Assembly: GCA_045613385.1 (NCBI GenBank)
Contig: JAZLAW010000011.1
Span: 20,927 to 84,926, forward strand
Origin: SIG565 sp045613385
Lineage (GTDB): Bacteria > Bacillota > Clostridia > Oscillospirales > Acutalibacteraceae
Reading direction: 5' to 3'
Length of the DNA stretch: 64,000 bases
Part shown: piece by piece, positions 60,208-64,000 of the stretch
Layout: each line of letters starts with the position of its first letter
Position numbering within the stretch: the stretch's first letter is position 1
Notes under the pieces: generated by a model
Told to the model about the DNA's origin: nothing
What the model saw: the letters and a program-made list of their open reading frames with translations, nothing else
Database searches by the model: none
Program-made: the position numbers and the translations under genes

Positions 60208-62232
60208 ATGATAATAGCATTGGCAGGAAATCCGAATTCGGGGAAGACCACAATGTATAATGCTTTGACAGGAAGCAACGAAAAGGTTGGTAACTGGGCA
60301 GGTGTTACGGTCGAACAAAAGGTTCATCCAATAAAAAAGACTTATTATAACGGGGAAGAGACACTTTTAGCGGTTGACCTTCCCGGTGCATACTCAATGT
60401 CGCCGTTCACTAGCGAAGAAAGTATCACAAGTGCCTATGTAAAGGAAGAAAACCCCGATGTTATTATTAACATTGTGGATGCTACTAATCTCAGCCGCAG
60501 TCTATTCTTTACAACTCAGTTACTGGAACTCGGCATACCTGTTGTTGTAGCGCTTAATAAAAGCGATATTAACGAGAAGAAAAAAACCGTAATTAATACC
60601 GAGAAGTTATCCATCTTGTTAGACTGTCCTGTAGTTGAGACCGTTTCAATTTCGGCAGATGGTTTAAAGGTACTTGTGGAAAAGGCGGTTTCTTTAAGGG
60701 GTACCACACAAAAATCCCCGTATACTCAGGAAAATATAAATATTACAGATAAAGGCGCGGTAAGAAATGCAGACCGTAAGCGCTTTTCGTTTGTTAACAG
60801 TATAGTGAGACAGGTTGAAAAACGCGCGGTCTTGACAAAGGATAAAAACTTTGGTGATAAAATAGATGCGGTTATTACAAACAGATGGTTTGGTATCCCG
60901 ATTTTTGCATGTGTTATGTTCTTGGTATTCCAGATTTCTCAGGTGTGGTTAGGCTCCTGGATAGCTGAAGGCTATGAATTTGAGAACGGCACGATAATAC
61001 CCGGACTTGTAACGCTACTCGAAATGTTTCAAGAGTGGGTTGGCGGACTTCTTACAAATGCTAATCCACTGCTTTCAGCGCTTCTCGTTGATGGTGTAAT
61101 TGGTGGCGTAATGGCAGTTGTAGGCTTTTTGCCGCTTGTTATGGTAATGTATTTCCTTATAGCTATACTTGAAGACTGCGGATATATGTCGCGAGTTGCC
61201 GTCGTGCTCGACCCGATATTTAAAAGGGTTGGTCTTTCGGGCAAATCGGTTATTCCTTTTGTTATTTCAGTAGGATGCGCTGTTCCCGGTATTATGGCAA
61301 GTCGCACCATTCGTGATGAGCGTGAGCGCAGAGCTGCCGCAATGCTCGCACCGTTTATGCCTTGCGGAGCCAAAATTCCCGTAATATCACTTTTTGCAGG
61401 TGCGTTTTTCGATAACGCGGGTTGGGTGAGTACGGTTATGTACTTATCGGGTATTGTGCTTATATTTGTGGGCGCCTTGCTAATTAATAAAATCACAGGC
61501 TATAATGCAAAAAAATCTTACTTTATTATCGAAATGCCTGAATATAAATTACCGTCGTTCTCGGGCGCATTCAAATCAATGTGCAGTCGCGGTTGGGCAT
61601 ACATAGTTAAGGCGGCAACAATTATTTTGCTTTGCAATACTTTAGTTCAGATTATGCAGACATTTGATTGGAGTTTAAAGGTTGCAGAAAGCGCCGATAC
61701 TTCAATTTTAGCAAGTATTGCAGGACCGTTTGCCTATATTCTGGCACCTATAGTTGGTGTTCTTTCGTGGCAACTCGCCGCCGCAGCGGTTACAGGCTTT
61801 ATTGCAAAAGAAAATGTCGTAGGCACTTTGGCGGTATGTTTTGTGGGACTTGAAAATCTTATTGATACCGAAGAACTTATTCTTCTCGAAGGTACAGGCA
61901 GTACCGCCGCAGGTATAATTGCAATTACAAAGATAGCGGCATTGGCATACCTTATGTTTAACCTTTATTCTCCGCCTTGTTTTGCGGCAATCGGCGCTAT
62001 GAACTCCGAAATGAAGAGCATAAAATGGATTTGGGGCGGAATAGGGTTTCAACTCGGCGTTGGTTATACCGTTGCCTATCTCGTATACACAGTAGGCACA
62101 CTCATTACCGCACCCGCTACGCTTAATATTGCTGCTGCTATAGGTGGCTTAGCCGTAGTTCTCGTGTTTGTTATTACCGTATTGGCACTTATTTTGAACA
62201 CAAATAAAAAGCTTTTAGCAAAGGTTAAATAA
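60208..62232 (+). CDS. feoB: FeoB ferrous iron transporter
   Basis: Main Fe2+ uptake protein, 674 aa. N-terminal G domain with P-loop GNPNSGKTT (8-16), switch and DLPGAYS, NKSD, then a membrane domain with Gate segments (VGCAVPGIMASRT, FMPCGAKIPVI). Length is normal. Behind operator 2, followed directly by a FeoB-associated small protein. Confidence 0.97.
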   Translation: MIIALAGNPNSGKTTMYNALTGSNEKVGNWAGVTVEQKVHPIKKTYYNGEETLLAVDLPGAYSMSPFTSEESITSAYVKEENPDVIINIVDATNLSRSLFFTTQLLELGIPVVVALNKSDINEKKKTVINTEKLSILLDCPVVETVSISADGLKVLVEKAVSLRGTTQKSPYTQENINITDKGAVRNADRKRFSFVNSIVRQVEKRAVLTKDKNFGDKIDAVITNRWFGIPIFACVMFLVFQISQVWLGSWIAEGYEFENGTIIPGLVTLLEMFQEWVGGLLTNANPLLSALLVDGVIGGVMAVVGFLPLVMVMYFLIAILEDCGYMSRVAVVLDPIFKRVGLSGKSVIPFVISVGCAVPGIMASRTIRDERERRAAAMLAPFMPCGAKIPVISLFAGAFFDNAGWVSTVMYLSGIVLIFVGALLINKITGYNAKKSYFIIEMPEYKLPSFSGAFKSMCSRGWAYIVKAATIILLCNTLVQIMQTFDWSLKVAESADTSILASIAGPFAYILAPIVGVLSWQLAAAAVTGFIAKENVVGTLAVCFVGLENLIDTEELILLEGTGSTAAGIIAITKIAALAYLMFNLYSPPCFAAIGAMNSEMKSIKWIWGGIGFQLGVGYTVAYLVYTVGTLITAPATLNIAAAIGGLAVVLVFVITVLALILNTNKKLLAKVK

Positions 62233-62234
62233 TT

Positions 62235-62387
62235 ATGGAAAATTATATTATAATAGCCGTTTTAGTTGTCATAATCGGTGCCATTATCGGCTATCTCATA
62301 AAAAGAAAAAAACAAGGCGCAAAATGTATAGGTTGCCCTTATGCAAATAAGTGCAGCGGTTGTTGTAACACAGAAGAAAAGGAATAA
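62235..62387 (+). CDS. FeoB-associated cysteine-rich membrane protein
   Basis: 50 aa: one membrane helix (YIIIAVLVVIIGAIIGYLI) followed by Lys/Arg and a cysteine cluster (AKCIGCPYANKCSGCC). This matches the small FeoC-like protein usually found after feoB in Firmicutes. It starts 2 bp after the feoB stop. The cysteines may sense redox state or carry iron to FeoB. Confidence 0.88.
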   Translation: MENYIIIAVLVVIIGAIIGYLIKRKKQGAKCIGCPYANKCSGCCNTEEKE

Positions 62388-62390
62388 ATA

Positions 62391-62421
62391 AACGGTACAT
62401 ATCCAAAAGATATGTACCGTT
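62391..62421. terminator. Bidirectional terminator after the feo operon
   Basis: AACGGTACATAT/ATATGTACCGTT with a 7-nt loop between convergent genes, and T-rich ends. Confidence 0.8.
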
Positions 62422-62783
62422 TATATTTGTTTGATTCTGATGGGTTTTCCGTATTTTTTGGCATATTCTATCATACTTTTTGTACCGCGGCTTTTCCCAT
62501 CCCAAAAGCAAATTACATAGTCACCATTTTCTGCCATTTGTTTGTTTCGTTTCGGTCCTGCGCTGCGCCCGTATTTGCCCCAATCGGCAGGGTAACGCTC
62601 TATTTCAAATCCGTTTTCCTTTGCATACAGTTCCCCAAGCGCATCAGCGCCGTTTGCCCCACCCGAGACTATAATTATTGTGTTTTCCTTTCGTATGTTG
62701 GAAATACAGTAATCAATATATTCCTTTGCTTCCTTGTAGTTACTATAATCTCTGCAACCTGCAATAACAACTCGTTTAATCAT
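62421..62783 (-). CDS. SLOG-superfamily protein (DUF2493/YspA-like)
   Basis: 120 aa from the ATG at 62783, behind GGTG. Rossmann-like nucleotide-binding protein with VVIAGCRDYSNY at the N-terminus, SGGANGADALGELYA as the phosphate loop, and CFWDGKSRGTKSMIEYA near the end, the marks of the SLOG/DUF2493 family. Members are proposed to bind nucleotide-derived ligands, some next to conflict systems. Alone on the minus strand, divergent from the XRE gene. Confidence 0.8.
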   Translation of the reverse strand: MIKRVVIAGCRDYSNYKEAKEYIDYCISNIRKENTIIIVSGGANGADALGELYAKENGFEIERYPADWGKYGRSAGPKRNKQMAENGDYVICFWDGKSRGTKSMIEYAKKYGKPIRIKQI

Positions 62784-62849
62784 AAAATCACCAACATTTT
62801 TTACCATACATTATAATCTGTTTCAGGTTAAAAATCAATAACCTTATTT

Positions 62850-62884
62850 AGATTAAACTAAAATTGAAAATAATAGTTTAGTCT
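62850..62884. promoter_or_regulatory. Candidate operator of the XRE repressor
   Basis: AGATTAAACTA and TAGTTTAGTCT form an inverted repeat (10 of 11 positions) with a 13-bp centre, directly before the XRE ribosome site GGGGGG. Its position would block the XRE promoter and suits autorepression. Confidence 0.6.
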
Positions 62885-62895
62885 GGGGGGGTTAA

Positions 62896-63114
62896 ATGAT
62901 GTATAAAAGAATACGTGATTTAAGAGAAGACCACGATTTAAATCAAACAGAGATTGCAAAAGTGCTGGGTATGTCACAAACAGGTTATTCTAAATACGAA
63001 ACAGGTGAAAACGATATACCTACCGCTATATTAATAAAACTTGCAAAATATTACAAAACATCGGCAGATTATATTCTTGGTTTAACTGATAACCCCAAAC
63101 CGTATAACAAGTAA
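62896..63114 (+). CDS. XRE-family transcriptional regulator
   Basis: 72 aa, a single helix-turn-helix domain (IRDLREDHDLNQTEIAKVLGMSQTGYSKYETGENDIP) followed by SADYILGLTDN. Two ATG codons stand in tandem at the start. A palindrome lies just upstream. Three bases separate it from the RAYT gene, so both are probably expressed together. Confidence 0.9.
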   Translation: MMYKRIRDLREDHDLNQTEIAKVLGMSQTGYSKYETGENDIPTAILIKLAKYYKTSADYILGLTDNPKPYNK

Positions 63115-63117
63115 TAT

Positions 63118-63630
63118 ATGTTTGAAAAGAATTTACCAAAACGCAAACCGACAAGACTTCAAAATTATGATTATAGTACGAACGGATTTTATTTTATAAC
63201 AATCTGCACCTATAATAAGCAAAAGATTTTATGCGATATTGTAGGGGATGGCGTTTACGACATCCCGAGAATAAATCTGTCGCAATGCGGCAAAATTGCG
63301 GATAAATATATTCAAAAAATGAACTCGCAATATGAAAATGTTTGCGTTGATAAATATGTAATAATGCCGAATCATATTCATTTAATAATCAAAATATCAA
63401 AAAACAATGTTTTATGCGGTACGTCGCAAGCGCCGTCCCCTACAAATGCAATCATTCCTAAATTTATTTCATTATATAAACGTTATTGTAATCGGGATTA
63501 TGGTCATAATCTTTGGCAGCGCTCGTTTCACGACCATATTATACGCGACCAAAATGATTATCAAAAAATCTGGAAATATATTGATACAAACCCTGTAAAA
63601 TGGCAGGAAGATTGTTTTTATGCGGAATAA
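63118..63630 (+). CDS. REP-associated tyrosine transposase (RAYT, Y1-type)
   Basis: 170-aa single-strand DNA transposase of the Y1_Tnp/IS200-like superfamily. The HUH site is PNHIHLII and the catalytic Tyr lies in the following NDYQKIWKYI helix. Single-copy RAYTs of this type process REP sequences rather than mobilise themselves. Two REP-like palindromes in inverted orientation lie inside the reading frame (63239-63267 and 63417-63445) and a third lies just after the gene. Confidence 0.88.
   Translation: MFEKNLPKRKPTRLQNYDYSTNGFYFITICTYNKQKILCDIVGDGVYDIPRINLSQCGKIADKYIQKMNSQYENVCVDKYVIMPNHIHLIIKISKNNVLCGTSQAPSPTNAIIPKFISLYKRYCNRDYGHNLWQRSFHDHIIRDQNDYQKIWKYIDTNPVKWQEDCFYAE
63239..63267 (+). 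repeat. REP-like sequence a (inside RAYT gene)
   Basis: TTGTAGGGGATGGCG followed by a short spacer and CGACATCCCG. Same pattern as copies b and c, in plus orientation. Confidence 0.6.
63417..63445 (-). repeat. REP-like sequence b (inside RAYT gene, inverted)
   Basis: On the minus strand TTGTAGGGGACGGCG then CGACGTACCG, closely matching copy a in opposite orientation. Confidence 0.6.
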
Positions 63631-63631
63631 C

Positions 63632-63665
63632 AAAAGGACTTGAGAAAATTCTCAAGTCCTTTTTT
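63632..63665 (+). terminator. Terminator of the XRE-RAYT pair
   Basis: AAAGGACTTGAGAA/TTCTCAAGTCCTTT, T6 run, 2 bases after the RAYT stop. Confidence 0.8.
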
Positions 63666-63676
63666 CGTTTTATCAG

Positions 63677-63703
63677 CGGAACGGATAAATCCGTTCCCTA
63701 CAA
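63677..63703 (-). repeat. REP-like sequence c (downstream of RAYT)
   Basis: On the minus strand TTGTAGGGAACGG-atttat-CCGTTCCG, a short palindrome with the same leader as copies a and b. Confidence 0.6.
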
Positions 63704-63710
63704 GTGCCTA

Positions 63711-63755
63711 CCTTGCCCTAAAGGGAGGTGGCACGGCAAAGCCGTGACGGAGGGA
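63711..63755. repeat. Palindromic intergenic repeat (second family)
   Basis: A central CACGGC-aaa-GCCGTG stem with outer CCTTGCCCT...AGGG. Repeats of this kind are scattered through genomes of gut Clostridia; the family was recognised by appearance only. It lies 6 bp from the end of the next gene. Confidence 0.5.
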
Positions 63756-63760
63756 TACTC

Positions 63761-64000
63761 TTATTTATTAAGTGCTTCGTTTACTGCAACTGCACAAGCA
63801 ACAGTCATACCAACCATCGGGTTGTTACCTGCGCCGATAAGACCCATCATTTCAACGTGGGCAGGAACAGAAGAAGAACCTGCAAACTGAGCGTCAGAGT
63901 GCATACGGCCCATTGTATCGGTCATACCGTAAGAAGCAGGACCGGCAGCCATATTATCGGGGTGGAGTGTACGACCTGTACCGCCGCCCGATGCAACTGA
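63761..64000 (-). CDS. C-terminal part of an unidentified protein (continues beyond the window)
   Basis: The last 79 residues of a minus-strand gene that is open to the window edge. It is rich in Gly, Ala and Met: GGGTGRTLHPDNMAAGPASYG, then SSVPAHVEMMGLIGAGNNPMVGM and AVNEALNK at the end. It is compact, with a likely catalytic or ligand-binding glycine loop, but I could not identify the family. The internal ATG is not proposed as a start because the frame is open upstream with equally conserved-looking sequence. Confidence 0.65.
   Translation of the reverse strand, partial: SVASGGGTGRTLHPDNMAAGPASYGMTDTMGRMHSDAQFAGSSSVPAHVEMMGLIGAGNNPMVGMTVACAVAVNEALNK

Noticed and set aside
1..64000. CRISPR arrays or defence islands
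   Set aside because: No regularly spaced repeats and no cas, restriction-modification or toxin-antitoxin genes were recognised; the SLOG protein alone is not enough to call a defence system.

Overview
The window looks like a chromosomal segment of a Gram-positive, anaerobic, moderately AT-rich bacterium of class Clostridia (probably a gut Oscillospirales/Ruminococcaceae-type organism). The grounds are TTGACA/TATAAT promoters with 17-bp spacers, AGGAGG-type ribosome binding sites, a PyrR-type attenuator, a ZTP riboswitch, a pyruvate formate-lyase/activase pair, a PyrDB/PyrK dihydroorotate dehydrogenase and a FeoAB system. No rRNA operon and no CRISPR array was seen.

Layout. (1) 0-1.8 kb: an M20 dipeptidase, a tRNA-Leu(TAA), and a decayed partial copy of the same tRNA next to a hairpin-rich repeat. 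(2) 1.8-13.2 kb, minus strand: a purine operon (purE-C-F-M-N-O-H-D-L) behind a ZTP riboswitch. (3) 13.2-22.2 kb, minus strand: a pyrimidine operon (pyrC-carB-pyrK-pyrD-pyrF-pyrE-pyrB-pyrI) behind a PyrR-type attenuator. Together these cover most of IMP and all of UMP synthesis except carA, purB and purK. (4) 22.3-27 kb, plus strand: a two-gene pyruvate formate-lyase (the glycyl-radical domain is its own gene), its activase and a PutP-like symporter. (5) 27-36 kb: a surface-glycan operon (three-domain glycosyltransferase fusion, anchored protein, PAP2 phosphatase, CDF transporter), then a MATE transporter, HD hydrolase, ClC channel and acyltransferase. (6) 36.2-38.8 kb: a tRNA-Arg(CCT) gene cut in its anticodon loop by a 2.5-kb island. 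The island carries an ECF sigma/anti-sigma module and its own complete tRNA-Arg(CCT). (7) 38.8-40.8 kb: rlmD and maf. (8) 40.9-51 kb: a compact phage-like cassette (terminase, scaffold, capsid, portal, connector, tail-like protein, lipoprotein glycosidase, holin, amidase) with no integrase or replication genes and a TGA stop in the large terminase. (9) 51-59.3 kb, minus strand: ung, a LicC/LicD-like surface-decoration cluster, a GMP synthase without glutaminase domain, a CofE-like ligase, a cysteine synthase, an M14 peptidase and tRNA-Arg(CCG). (10) 59.3-62.4 kb: a DtxR-type regulator and feoAB with two matching palindromic operators. (11) 62.4-64 kb: a SLOG-type protein, an XRE repressor, a RAYT transposase with REP-like repeats inside and beside it, and the end of an unidentified gene.

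Recurring themes. Nucleotide synthesis is controlled by two RNA devices, one sensing ZTP and one sensing UMP/PRPP through PyrR. Several amidotransferases appear uncoupled from glutaminase: PurF has lost its catalytic Cys, the GMP synthase has no GATase domain, and carB has no adjacent carA. The strongest candidates for something undescribed are the tRNA-splitting island with a replacement tRNA, the integrase-less phage-like cassette, and the two-chain pyruvate formate-lyase.
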